Shown: positions 42,124 through 51,272 of the stretch, in pieces | How positions within the stretch are numbered: position 1 is the first letter of the stretch | How the letters are laid out: the number at the start of each line of letters is the position of its first letter | Assembly: GCA_005116745.1 (NCBI GenBank) | Contig: SWDS01000006.1 | Span: 268,935-332,934, forward strand | DNA length: 64,000 nucleotides | DNA from: Nitrospira sp. | GTDB lineage: Bacteria > Nitrospirota > Nitrospiria > Nitrospirales > Nitrospiraceae | Direction: 5' to 3' | Position numbers and translations under genes: made by a program | Notes under the pieces: generated by a model | The model's database searches: none | What the model saw: the letters and a program-made list of their open reading frames with translations, nothing else | What the model was told of the DNA's origin: nothing

Positions 42124-43242
42124 ATGCTGCGTCAATCTCCTTCCTTTCTTCATCGAATGTTTCGCCACCGTTCGACAAGCGTGACTTCAGAGGGGGTTCA
42201 ATTCCTGCTCTTTACTATGGCGATCGGTATCGCCGCCATCAATACCGGCAATAATCTGTTCTATCTTTTGCTCGCGATGATGCTGAGTCTCGTGTTGATC
42301 TCAGGAGTTGCAGCGGAATACTGCTTGCGACGGCTGGAATTCCATCGTCACCTTCCCGATCATCTCATCGTGAATGAACCAACCACCGCCACACTGGTCG
42401 TGAAGAACCGGAAGTCACAGCTCCCCAGCTTTTCATTGAAGCTGTTCGATGTCAGTGACGGCCGGAAGCTGGATCGAGGTCTGGAGATTCACCAACTCCC
42501 TCCAGGCGCCAGCCAGCTGATGTCATATCCGCTCGTCGCCACGCGGCGTGGTCGGTTGCAACTGGACGGTGTCTGTGTCGGGACGGAGTTTCCGTTCGGG
42601 CTCTTCATGAAGCACACGTTTTACCCGATCGATGAAACGGTCATTGTCTGCCCGGAACTCAAGCCGATCGACGAGCGGCTGTTCCAGGGGCTTCTCACAG
42701 TTGGAGCGGAACAGAGCATCCCGCAGCGGGGGCCTGGCAATGATTTATACAACCTGCGTTTGTATCACGCCGGGGATGACTCTCGAAGCATTCATTGGCC
42801 GACGACAGCACGGACGTCTCAATTGACGGTTCGAGAAACCGAGGCCGAAGACCAACGCCGAGCGACCATTTATCTACCGACCGTCGCTCCGGTGAGTCAC
42901 GATGCCGTATTTGAACAGGCGGTGTCCATCACCGCTTCCATCATTCAGCACTTGGCACAACGCGGGTACGTGCTCCAATTGCTTGTGGGGTCGTCTCGGT
43001 CATCATTCGGTCAAGGAGACCGTCACCGCTTGGAACTTCTTCGAATGCTGGCTCTTTGCGAACGGTGCTCACCCCTTGAAGGGTCTGCCGTACTGACAGA
43101 ATTGTCTGGTGACCCTTTGGAAGTCGACGAGGGGGCGGTGATTGTCGTGCAGCCATGGCGGGGACCGGGGGACATCAAGCCCGAACAGCCTGATATTTTG
43201 ATTAACGGACACCTCATCGCCGGAGCATCACATGCCGTTTGA
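42124..43242 (+). CDS. DUF58 domain protein
   Basis: The 372-residue protein has two N-terminal membrane segments (FLLFTMAIGIAAINTGNNLF and YLLLAMMLSLVLISGVAAEY) and a cytosolic DUF58 domain with the signature YHAGDDSRSIHWPTTARTSQ. DUF58 proteins have a von Willebrand A-like fold and work with MoxR ATPases. It overlaps the transglutaminase gene by 11 bases. The function of the operon is not fixed by sequence. Confidence 0.9.
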   Translation: MLRQSPSFLHRMFRHRSTSVTSEGVQFLLFTMAIGIAAINTGNNLFYLLLAMMLSLVLISGVAAEYCLRRLEFHRHLPDHLIVNEPTTATLVVKNRKSQLPSFSLKLFDVSDGRKLDRGLEIHQLPPGASQLMSYPLVATRRGRLQLDGVCVGTEFPFGLFMKHTFYPIDETVIVCPELKPIDERLFQGLLTVGAEQSIPQRGPGNDLYNLRLYHAGDDSRSIHWPTTARTSQLTVRETEAEDQRRATIYLPTVAPVSHDAVFEQAVSITASIIQHLAQRGYVLQLLVGSSRSSFGQGDRHRLELLRMLALCERCSPLEGSAVLTELSGDPLEVDEGAVIVVQPWRGPGDIKPEQPDILINGHLIAGASHAV

Positions 43243-45427
43243 TCAGGCCCTTCGGTTCGCGTCGATTTGGCTGGCGTCTACGTCTTTCATCGGGTTGACG
43301 CTCGGAGCCGGTCTTCCGGAATGGCTGGCTGCGTTAACCGGGGCCGCACTGATCCTTGCTCTCTTACGGAACGCAGGGGGCAGGTCTGTGGGGCGACTCG
43401 CCACCTATACGCTCATGTCAACCACCGGATGGAATCTTCTGGTAATCGTCGGATTTCTTGGATTCTGGGTGGATATGTTGTGGGTCTCGGGCGAACTCCT
43501 TCCGGCCGGAGTTCACTTCCTCATGATCCTCATGATCATCAAGCTGTTCAATCTCAAGCTTCGTCGTGACTATTTGCATCTCTACGCCATCAGTCTCGTC
43601 GCGATTCTGGCTTCCGGGTCTCTCACGACGGATCTGTGGTATCTCCCGATTTTCTTGCTCTATCTTGTAGTTGGCGTGTGGACGCTGTTGCTGTTTCAGC
43701 TGACGAAACATTCAGAGGAACCCCGCATCCTCACGATGTCGGTCGCTATGCGACCACAACCTCCTCTGGCATCGGTTAGCCAGGTCACGCCACAATTCTT
43801 TTGGCTGGCCAACGGGCTTGCACTGGCAACCTTTGGGCTGACGTTGGTGATCTTCTTCACGATTCCTCGGGTCGGCGCCGGGTTCTACCAAAAGGGCTTT
43901 GGGGAGAACATTCGCACGTCGGGATTCTCCGAAACGGTGAACTTAGGAGAGATTGGGCCTATCAAGCGAGATCCCAGCGTCGTCATGCGGGTTGAGCTAT
44001 CCGATAGCCTCCCACAGCAAGCAGGTCGCCTGTATTTACGTGGAGTGGCCTTCGATCAATACGATGGCAAGGCCTGGATGAATCGGCTGAACTACAGGCG
44101 GGCGATGAGCGAAGACGCGGCCGGGACCTTTGTTCTTCGTAGTAGCCGATCTCTGACAACCCCCCGCCTTGGCGACACCATACGACAGAACATTCTGTTG
44201 GAGCCGCTCGACACTCCGGTTCTCTTTGCTGCTCCGTTTATCGAAAGAATCAGTGGAAAGTTCCCGGGCGTCCAGTCTGACCTCACCGGTTCGGTGTATC
44301 TCCCGTTCCCTAGTTCGTCACGGATCGAATATTCCGTCCTCTCCAGATCCAACTCGGTGCTACCGGAGGATCTCGGCGCGGAGCCCGGTGTCTACCCTGA
44401 ATCGGTTATCCGACATTTCCTGCAGATTCCTAGTCAACCCGAGCGGATTGCCGTCCTAGCAAAGGAAATCACGCACACGCAGCGCACCATCTATGACAAA
44501 GCCACCGCCATCCACTCATTCCTGACGCACAACTTTCGGTATAGCCTTGATGCGCCTCTGGCAGAGCAGGACCAGCCACTGGAAGAGTTTCTCTTTACCC
44601 GCAAGACCGGGTATTGCGAACACTACGCCACCGCCATGGTGATCATGCTTCGGACGATCGGAATCCCGGCGCGTCTCGTCACGGGATTTCTCGCCACTGA
44701 GTGGAACGAATACGGCAACTACTATGTGGTCAGACAGCAAGACGCTCATGCATGGGTGGAGGTGCACCTACCGCATTCCGGGTGGATTACGATGGACCCA
44801 ACTCCTCCTTCGATCGAAAGTATCGGCAGCGGGTCTCCCGCATGGCATGCGTTGGGACGAATGTTGGATACCATCAGACTTCAGTGGGGTCGATTTTTTG
44901 TGCAGTACAGCGCGGCTGATCAGCTCGCTGTTGTGCGGGAATTGAAGGCGGGGAGTACATCGGCCAGAAACAAGGCATTTGATTCTATAAGCACGCTCTT
45001 CAGCCCGTTCATGGCCATGTTTGGCGGGATGGCGGGCTATGCGTCTAAAGGAACGATACAGTCGTTGGCTGAGCTGCTTATCCCCACACTGATTGGCCTT
45101 GCCGTGCTTCTTTGGCTAGGGATCAGGCGGCCATGGGTCAAGGGGATGATCTCTAAGAAAACGACTCGCGACGAGCAGGTTATTATGCAACTCTACGGAC
45201 GAATGATCGGACATCTCGCTCGGAAGGGCATTGCTAAACTCACTGCGATGCCGCCCCTTGAGTTCGTCCGCCTCACTCAGGAGCGGTGGAGCAATGCCGG
45301 TTCAGCGGTTGCGTCTATTACCGATCTTTATTGCCGAGCCCGATTCGGTCAAATCTCCCCCACCAGAGAAGAACTGTCACTCGCTGAAGACCATCTTCGC
45401 GACCTGATGACACTCGAGAAACCGTAG
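43232..45427 (+). CDS. transglutaminase-like membrane protein (TgpA/DUF3488 type)
   Basis: The 731-residue protein has a block of about six N-terminal membrane helices (residues 5-210, DUF3488), a periplasmic transglutaminase-like domain (about 400-520) and one late membrane helix (LLIPTLIGLAVLLWLGI). The catalytic triad is visible: Cys in RKTGYCEHYATAM, His in QQDAHAWVEVH and Asp in TMDPTPPS. A short cytosolic tail follows. Such proteins are coupled with MoxR and DUF58 genes in many bacteria. A role in envelope modification is inferred. Confidence 0.92.
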   Translation: MPFDQALRFASIWLASTSFIGLTLGAGLPEWLAALTGAALILALLRNAGGRSVGRLATYTLMSTTGWNLLVIVGFLGFWVDMLWVSGELLPAGVHFLMILMIIKLFNLKLRRDYLHLYAISLVAILASGSLTTDLWYLPIFLLYLVVGVWTLLLFQLTKHSEEPRILTMSVAMRPQPPLASVSQVTPQFFWLANGLALATFGLTLVIFFTIPRVGAGFYQKGFGENIRTSGFSETVNLGEIGPIKRDPSVVMRVELSDSLPQQAGRLYLRGVAFDQYDGKAWMNRLNYRRAMSEDAAGTFVLRSSRSLTTPRLGDTIRQNILLEPLDTPVLFAAPFIERISGKFPGVQSDLTGSVYLPFPSSSRIEYSVLSRSNSVLPEDLGAEPGVYPESVIRHFLQIPSQPERIAVLAKEITHTQRTIYDKATAIHSFLTHNFRYSLDAPLAEQDQPLEEFLFTRKTGYCEHYATAMVIMLRTIGIPARLVTGFLATEWNEYGNYYVVRQQDAHAWVEVHLPHSGWITMDPTPPSIESIGSGSPAWHALGRMLDTIRLQWGRFFVQYSAADQLAVVRELKAGSTSARNKAFDSISTLFSPFMAMFGGMAGYASKGTIQSLAELLIPTLIGLAVLLWLGIRRPWVKGMISKKTTRDEQVIMQLYGRMIGHLARKGIAKLTAMPPLEFVRLTQERWSNAGSAVASITDLYCRARFGQISPTREELSLAEDHLRDLMTLEKP

Positions 45428-45448
45428 CAGAATCAGGAAGCGGCACTC

Positions 45449-45493
45449 CTTCGTACAGATCGTGAAAGCGTCCAGGAGAATAGATGTACGAAG
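45449..45493. other. inverted repeat between tgpA-like gene and tRNA-Gly
   Basis: CTTCGTACA (45449-45457) and TGTACGAAG (45485-45493) are perfect nine-base inverted repeats 27 bases apart. They lie between two convergent transcripts and could serve as a bidirectional terminator, though no T-run follows. Confidence 0.35.
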
Positions 45494-45522
45494 AATCAGT
45501 GTGAAGTTAAAGATAATCTCGA

Positions 45523-45597
45523 TGGAGCGGGAAAAGGGATTTGAACCCTCGACCCTCGCCTTGGCAAGGCGATGCTCTACCACTGAGCTATTCCCGC
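45523..45597 (-). tRNA. tRNA-Gly (anticodon GCC)
   Basis: The minus strand folds as a tRNA: acceptor GCGGGAA/TTCCCGC, D arm AGCTCAGTGGTAGAGCA, anticodon loop TTGCCAA with anticodon GCC, T arm GGGTTCAAATCCC, discriminator T. The terminal CCA is encoded at 45523-45525. The 75-base length is normal. Confidence 0.97.
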
Positions 45598-45696
45598 TCG
45601 CGAGGTTTGAGGTGTGGAGTGTACTGACCTCTCAGGGTACTGTCAAGCCAGGACTCTGTTGGATTCACAGAAAATTATCAGTTACAAATATTGGAA

Positions 45697-45746
45697 CGTT
45701 ACATATTCGTAACGAATGCAGATATTGCCAAGGTGGTTGTAACGAA
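45697..45746. promoter_or_regulatory. candidate operator or activator site upstream of nxrAB
   Basis: CGTTAC (45697-45702) and GTAACG (45709-45714) form an inverted repeat with a six-base spacer. GTAACGAA occurs at 45709-45716 and again at 45739-45746, 30 bases apart, or about three helical turns. The site lies about 210-260 bases upstream of the predicted sigma-54 promoter, where enhancer-binding proteins usually bind. Confidence 0.4.
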
Positions 45747-45954
45747 ACAATATGATTTAAAAAGAAATTAAAATCATAAACAGCGCAAGACGCAGCCTCT
45801 AATCACATAAATATTAAATGAAAACTGCTACTCATACTACTCATAAGCTATAAATGATCGAACCACGATATGTGTAAGTGAAAAACTTGAAACGAAATTG
45901 TTTTACATATACTTATGTGAAGTGGAATGAAGCAGTTTCTAAGCAGACAGCGTA

Positions 45955-45970
45955 TGGCTCGAATATTGCT
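45955..45970 (+). promoter_or_regulatory. sigma-54 (-24/-12) promoter of nxrAB
   Basis: TGGCTCGAATATTGCT agrees with the RpoN consensus TGGCACG-N4-TTGCT at all but one base, with the required GG-N10-GC spacing (GG at 45956-45957, GC at 45968-45969). Transcription would start near 45981, about 195 bases before nxrA. Confidence 0.7.
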
Positions 45971-46175
45971 GAATTTTACGGTTGCAAGGAATGGTATGCG
46001 GTGATATATGCTTCACTGCTTTCTTTCAACATGCTAGTGCTGAGTATATGAGTTTCATGCGTACAACGCATAACAGAAAACAAATGAATGCTGGTTCACA
46101 TACATCCAGCTGGTATGAAAACAAACAAGGAAACTGGGCTCGTTCAAGTTCATAAACGTTGAGGAGGTATCCACA

Positions 46176-49100
46176 ATGTTCTTGTCACGTCGACAATTTT
46201 TGAAAGTCTCTGCTGGCACTGTTGCTGCCGCAGCCGTGGCGGACAAAGTCCTGGCATTGACGGCTCTCCAGCCGGTGATCGAAGTTGGCAACCCGCTGGG
46301 AGACTATCCGGATCGATCCTGGGAACGGGTCTATCATGATCAGTATCGCTACGATTCATCCTTCACATGGGTCTGCTCCCCCAATGATACGCATGCCTGT
46401 CGTGTGCGCGCCTTCGTTCGCAACGGAGTGGTCATGCGTGTGGAGCAGAATTATGACCACCAAACCTATGAAGACTTATACGGCAATCGTGGAACGTTTG
46501 CCCACAACCCACGGATGTGCCTAAAAGGGTTTACTTTCCATCGACGTGTGTATGGCCCGTATCGTTTGAAAGGGCCTTTGATGCGGAAGGGTTGGAAGCA
46601 GTGGATGGATGACGGTTCTCCCGAGCTGACTCCAGAAACCAAGCGCAAGTACAAGTTCGACAGTCGCTTCCTCGACGATATGCTTCGTGTCTCCTGGGAT
46701 ACGGCGTTTACCTATGCGGCGAAGGCGATGATCATCATTGCCACTCGGTACAGCGGTGAAGCTGGAGCGCGACGTCTTCGCGAGCAGGGGTATGCCCCGG
46801 AAATGATCGAGATGATGAAGGGCGCTGGTACCAGATGCTTTAAGCATCGTGCCGGAATGCCGGTCCTCGGTATTATCGGGAAGATGGGCAATACTCGGAT
46901 GAACGGTGGAATCAATGCCTTGTTGGATACCTGGATCCGTAAGGTGAGTCCTGAGCAGGCACAGGGCGGTCGCTATTGGTCGAATTACACCTGGCACGGA
47001 GATCAAAATCCTTCCCAGCCGTTCTGGTCCGGCGTGCAGGGTTCGGACATTGACCTTGCAGATATGCGCTTCTCGAAGCTGAATACAAGTTGGGGGAAGA
47101 ACTTCGTCGAGAACAAAATGCCGGAAGCGCACTGGAAGTTAGAGTGTATTGAGCGCGGCGCCCGTGTGGTTGTCATCACGCCAGAATACAATCCTACTGC
47201 CTACCGTGCCGATTATTGGATGCCTCTACGCCCACAGTCGGACGGTGCAATTTTCTTGGGCGCCATGAAAATCATCGTCGACGAAAACATGCATGACGTC
47301 GATTTCTTGAAGCAATTTACCGATGCTCCAATATTGGTGCGTACGGATACGTTGCAATACCTGGATCCGCGCGATGTTGTGGCGGATTACAAGTTCCCCG
47401 ATTTTTCCAAGAGCTACTCTGGCCGCATCCAATCCTTGAAACCTGAGCAGGTTGAACGGCTCGGTGGAATGATGGTGTGGGACCATACGAAGAAGCAAGC
47501 CGTGCCGCTCCATCGGGAGCAAGTGGGATGGCACTATACGAACAGTGGTATCGATGCCGCGCTTACCGGCACCTATCGAGTCAAGCTGCTCAATGGCCGA
47601 GAAATTGATGCTATGCCGGTATGGCAGATGTACATGGTGCATTTCCAGGACTATGATCTGGACACAGTCCATCAGATCTGCCGCACACCGAAGGATCTCC
47701 TTGTGCGGTGGGCTCGTGACTCGGGCACCATTAAACCCGCTGCAATCCACAACGGTGAAGGTGTCTGTCACTATTTCCATATGACGGCGAACGGGCGCGC
47801 GGCTGCCATGGTGCTCATCATCACCGGCAATGTCGGCAAGTTTGGCACCGGGCAGCATACCTGGGCTGGCAACTACAAAGCGGGAGCGTGGACGGCAACG
47901 CCATGGTCGGGTGCCGGATTAGCCGTACACACGGGTGAGGATCCCTTCAATATTACGTTGGATCCGAATGCCCACGGAAAGGAAATTAAGACTAAATCAT
48001 ACTATTACGGCGAAGAAGTTGGTTATTGGAACCATGGGGACACGGCGTTGATCGTCAATACGCCAAAGTATGGGCGAAAGGTGTTTACCGGTAAGACCCA
48101 TATGCCGACACCGAGCAAATTCCGTTGGGTAGTCAATGTCAACGTGCTGAACAATGCCAAGCACCATTACGACATGGTGCGTAACGTTGACCCGAATATC
48201 GAATGTCTGATTACGCAAGACATCGAAATGACGTCTGATGTCAATCACAACGATATCGCCTTTGCCTGTAACTCCTGGATGGAGTTCACCTATCCGGAAA
48301 TGACGATTACGGTGTCCAATCCATGGGTTCAGATTTGGAAGGGCGGCATCAGGCCGCTGTACGATACCCGTAACGACTTGGATACCTTTGCGGGTGTTGC
48401 CGCCAAGCTATCGGACATGACTGGCGACAAGCGCATGAAGGACTATTTCGCCATGGTCTACGCGAACCGAGTCGACGTCTATGCCCAGCGCATGCTGGAT
48501 GCATCGAGCACATTCTACGGGTATTCAGCCGACGTCATGCTGAAGTCGGAAAAAGGTTGGATGGTCATGGTCCGCACGTACCCACGGCATCCTTTCTGGG
48601 AAGAAACGAATGAGTCGAAACCGATGTGGACCCGTAGCGGACGATACGAAAACTACCGTGTCGAACCCGAGGCCATTGAGTACGGAGAAAACTTTATCTC
48701 CCATCGAGAAGGTCCGGAGGCCACACCGTATCTCCCGAATGCTATCTTCACGACGAACCCATATGTTCGGCCTGACGACTATGGCATTCCAATTACGGCA
48801 CAACACCACGATGACAAAACGGTCCGGAATATCAAGTTGTCGTGGCATGAAATCATGCGTCATTCGAATCCTCTGTGGGAAAAAGGGTATCAGTTCTACT
48901 GCGTGACTCCAAAAACCCGCCACCGAGTCCACAGTCAATGGTCCGTGAACGACTGGGTACAGATCTACGAGTCCAACTTCGGTGATCCTTATCGTATGGA
49001 TAAGCGGACGCCAGGGGTCGGCGAACACCAGATTCATATCAACCCTCAAGCCGCCAAAGATCGTGGGATCAACGATGGTGACTATGTGTATGTCGATGGG

Positions 49101-49613
49101 AACCCGGTAGACCGCCCCTACCGCGGATGGAAGCCGAGCGATCCTTACTACAAGGTGGCACGGCTGATGATTCGCGCCAAATATAACCCGGCCTATCCGT
49201 ACCACGTGACCATGGCCAAGCATGCGCCATATGTTTCCACCGCGAAGTCCGTCAAGGGCCATGAGACTAGGCCGGATGGACGGGCGATCGCGATTGATAC
49301 CGGATATCAATCTAATTTCCGGTACGGTGCCCAACAGTCGTTTACCAGGAATTGGTTGATGCCCATGCACCAGACCGATTCGTTGCCGGGCAAACACGCG
49401 ATTGCCTGGAAATTCAAATGGGGGTATCAAGTCGATCACCATGCGATCAATACGGTGCCCAAGGAATGTCTCATCCGCATCACTAAGGCCGAAGACGGCG
49501 GAATCGGCGCCCGTGGTCCGTGGGAACCAGTTCGGACCGGGTTCACGCCAGGTCAAGAGAACGAGTTCATGATCAAATGGCTCAAGGGCGAACATATTAA
49601 GATTAAGGTGTAA
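46176..49613 (+). CDS. nxrA: nitrite oxidoreductase alpha subunit NxrA
   Basis: NxrA is the molybdopterin catalytic subunit that oxidises nitrite to nitrate. The 1145-residue protein opens with a twin-arginine signal (SRRQFLKVSAGTVAAAAVA), so the enzyme is exported folded to the periplasm, as in Nitrospira. The N-terminal iron-sulfur site is Cys67-x3-Asp71-x3-Cys75 with Cys115, with Asp in place of one ligand seen in related enzymes. The rest matches the DMSO-reductase type II fold, and the C-terminal dinucleotide-binding domain ends near the stop. GAGGAGGT lies eight bases ahead of the ATG. nxrB follows, 88 bases downstream. No chaperone or gamma subunit gene is next to it. Confidence 0.96.
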   Translation: MFLSRRQFLKVSAGTVAAAAVADKVLALTALQPVIEVGNPLGDYPDRSWERVYHDQYRYDSSFTWVCSPNDTHACRVRAFVRNGVVMRVEQNYDHQTYEDLYGNRGTFAHNPRMCLKGFTFHRRVYGPYRLKGPLMRKGWKQWMDDGSPELTPETKRKYKFDSRFLDDMLRVSWDTAFTYAAKAMIIIATRYSGEAGARRLREQGYAPEMIEMMKGAGTRCFKHRAGMPVLGIIGKMGNTRMNGGINALLDTWIRKVSPEQAQGGRYWSNYTWHGDQNPSQPFWSGVQGSDIDLADMRFSKLNTSWGKNFVENKMPEAHWKLECIERGARVVVITPEYNPTAYRADYWMPLRPQSDGAIFLGAMKIIVDENMHDVDFLKQFTDAPILVRTDTLQYLDPRDVVADYKFPDFSKSYSGRIQSLKPEQVERLGGMMVWDHTKKQAVPLHREQVGWHYTNSGIDAALTGTYRVKLLNGREIDAMPVWQMYMVHFQDYDLDTVHQICRTPKDLLVRWARDSGTIKPAAIHNGEGVCHYFHMTANGRAAAMVLIITGNVGKFGTGQHTWAGNYKAGAWTATPWSGAGLAVHTGEDPFNITLDPNAHGKEIKTKSYYYGEEVGYWNHGDTALIVNTPKYGRKVFTGKTHMPTPSKFRWVVNVNVLNNAKHHYDMVRNVDPNIECLITQDIEMTSDVNHNDIAFACNSWMEFTYPEMTITVSNPWVQIWKGGIRPLYDTRNDLDTFAGVAAKLSDMTGDKRMKDYFAMVYANRVDVYAQRMLDASSTFYGYSADVMLKSEKGWMVMVRTYPRHPFWEETNESKPMWTRSGRYENYRVEPEAIEYGENFISHREGPEATPYLPNAIFTTNPYVRPDDYGIPITAQHHDDKTVRNIKLSWHEIMRHSNPLWEKGYQFYCVTPKTRHRVHSQWSVNDWVQIYESNFGDPYRMDKRTPGVGEHQIHINPQAAKDRGINDGDYVYVDGNPVDRPYRGWKPSDPYYKVARLMIRAKYNPAYPYHVTMAKHAPYVSTAKSVKGHETRPDGRAIAIDTGYQSNFRYGAQQSFTRNWLMPMHQTDSLPGKHAIAWKFKWGYQVDHHAINTVPKECLIRITKAEDGGIGARGPWEPVRTGFTPGQENEFMIKWLKGEHIKIKV

Positions 49614-49701
49614 ACCAGGACGCACGATAGAGCGTGTGAGGCTCAACCGTGAATGTGCAGGGCCTCATGCGGAGAACGTCGAACATAGAACGGAGGACGC
49701 A

Positions 49702-50991
49702 ATGCCTGAAGTCTATAATTGGCAGCTGGGACGTAAGATGTTGTATCCCTACGAGGAACGACATCCGAAGTGGCAGTTTGCCTTTGTCTTCAACATCAAT
49801 AGGTGTTTGGCCTGTCAGACCTGCAGCATGGCCGATAAGTCGACCTGGCTCTTCTCGAAAGGCCAGGAATATATGTGGTGGAACAACGTGGAAACCAAGC
49901 CGTATGGCGGGTATCCACAGTTCTATGACGTGAAAATCACGCAGCTGATTGAGCAGGTCAATCCGGGTGGCCAAGTCTGGAACGTCCGCGTGGGGCGGAA
50001 ACATCATGCCCCCTACGGCGTCTTTGAAGGGATGACCATTTTCGATGCGGGAGCCAAAGTGGGCCAGGCCGCCATCGGCTATATTCCAACGGACCAGGAA
50101 TGGCGCTTCGTCAATATCTATGAAGACACTGCCACTTCAATGCGCGCCTTAGTCGAAGGCATTGACAAGACCGGCTTCTCGCGGGATGAACCCTGGAAAA
50201 TGACCGGGAGCAGCCTCCCGGAACACGAGACCTTCTTCTTCTATCTCCAGCGTATTTGTAATCATTGCACCTATCCCGGCTGCTTGGCGGCCTGCCCTCG
50301 GAAGGCGATTTACAAGCGGCCAGAGGATGGCATCGTCCTCATCGATCAGAACCGGTGCCGGGGTTACAAGAAGTGTGTCGAGCAATGCCCCTATAAGAAG
50401 CCCATGTATCGGGGGACGACCCGCGTCAGTGAGAAGTGTATTGCTTGTTATCCGCGTATCGAAGGGAAAGACCCTCTGACAGGCGGCGAGCCGATGGAGA
50501 CGCGCTGTATGGCAGCTTGTGTCGGAAAGATTCGCATGCAGAGCTTGATGAGGATCGGAGAGGACGGGCTGTGGGCGGAAGATCGGTGGCATCCGCTGTA
50601 CTATGCGATCCGGGTGGAGCAAGTGGCGTTGCCGTTGTATCCGCAATGGGGAACTGAGCCCAATGGGTTCTATATCCCACCGCGGCATTCCCCACGGGGC
50701 TATGCCCGGCAGATGTTTGGTCCCGGCGTGGACAATGCCATTGAAAAATACTTGGTCCCCAGCCGCGAACTGTTGGCAGTGCTCCAGCTTTGGCGAGCCA
50801 GTCAGCAGATTGTGTTCCGCTACGATGTCATCCCTGGGCCAAAAGTATTTGAAACCCAGATCCACGGGAAGCGGTTCGAGATGTACAACGACACCGTCTT
50901 GGGCTTCAATAAGTCGGGGAAGGAAGTGGCCAGGATTCAGGTCGAAGAGCCGATCTATATCCGGCCAGCTGAGCGCGTAACCTGGCTATGA
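49702..50991 (+). CDS. nxrB: nitrite oxidoreductase beta subunit NxrB
   Basis: NxrB carries electrons from NxrA through four iron-sulfur clusters. The 429-residue product begins MPEVYNWQLGRKM, the standard start, after CGGAGG. Cluster ligands are visible as Cys35-x2-Cys38-x2-Cys41 (CLACQTC), CNHCTYPGCLAACP, CRGYKKCVEQCPYKK and CIACYP with CMAAC later. It has no signal peptide, so it is probably carried across the membrane with NxrA by the Tat system. A strong hairpin lies 28 bases after the stop codon, closing the operon. Confidence 0.97.
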   Translation: MPEVYNWQLGRKMLYPYEERHPKWQFAFVFNINRCLACQTCSMADKSTWLFSKGQEYMWWNNVETKPYGGYPQFYDVKITQLIEQVNPGGQVWNVRVGRKHHAPYGVFEGMTIFDAGAKVGQAAIGYIPTDQEWRFVNIYEDTATSMRALVEGIDKTGFSRDEPWKMTGSSLPEHETFFFYLQRICNHCTYPGCLAACPRKAIYKRPEDGIVLIDQNRCRGYKKCVEQCPYKKPMYRGTTRVSEKCIACYPRIEGKDPLTGGEPMETRCMAACVGKIRMQSLMRIGEDGLWAEDRWHPLYYAIRVEQVALPLYPQWGTEPNGFYIPPRHSPRGYARQMFGPGVDNAIEKYLVPSRELLAVLQLWRASQQIVFRYDVIPGPKVFETQIHGKRFEMYNDTVLGFNKSGKEVARIQVEEPIYIRPAERVTWL

Positions 50992-51018
50992 TCTGACACA
51001 GTCACTGTGTTCGAATGG

Positions 51019-51047
51019 GGGGCGGAGTCCTTCTTGGGCTCCGCCCC
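51019..51047 (+). terminator. hairpin terminating nxrAB
   Basis: GGGGCGGAGTCC (51019-51030) pairs with GGGCTCCGCCCC (51036-51047) through 12 pairs, one of them G-T, with a five-base loop. There is no T-run, so it may protect mRNA 3' ends or act with other factors. Confidence 0.6.
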
Positions 51048-51272
51048 TGCTTGGTTCAGAGCGGCAGCGTTCCAGCATTTATCTGGACAATCACTTCGTG
51101 ATAATTTTTCAAGCACATCCGTGTATCGACATTTTCCAGGCACCTCTTCACTCATGTCACCGTCCTGGCCAGTGACCAGCCCAACACCTACATACGGCTC
51201 TCAACAAAACTAGAGCCAAACTATCTCCCTCTATCAGTCTTTTGGCTCACCTGCACTGCTTCTTCTGCACGC

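Larger units (their letters stand above)
45601..46175. other. AT-rich regulatory region upstream of nxrA
   Basis: About 575 bases without a gene are clearly more AT-rich than the rest of the window. The region holds GTAAC-type repeats (45697-45746), a tandem nine-base repeat CTACTCATA (45828-45845) and a -24/-12 promoter (45955-45970). The long 5' leader of nxrA (about 195 bases) has no obvious riboswitch fold. Confidence 0.6.

Noticed and set aside
48525-49646. 373-codon minus-strand frame opposite nxrA
   Set aside because: nxrA is certain on the plus strand, and the antisense product shows no domain.
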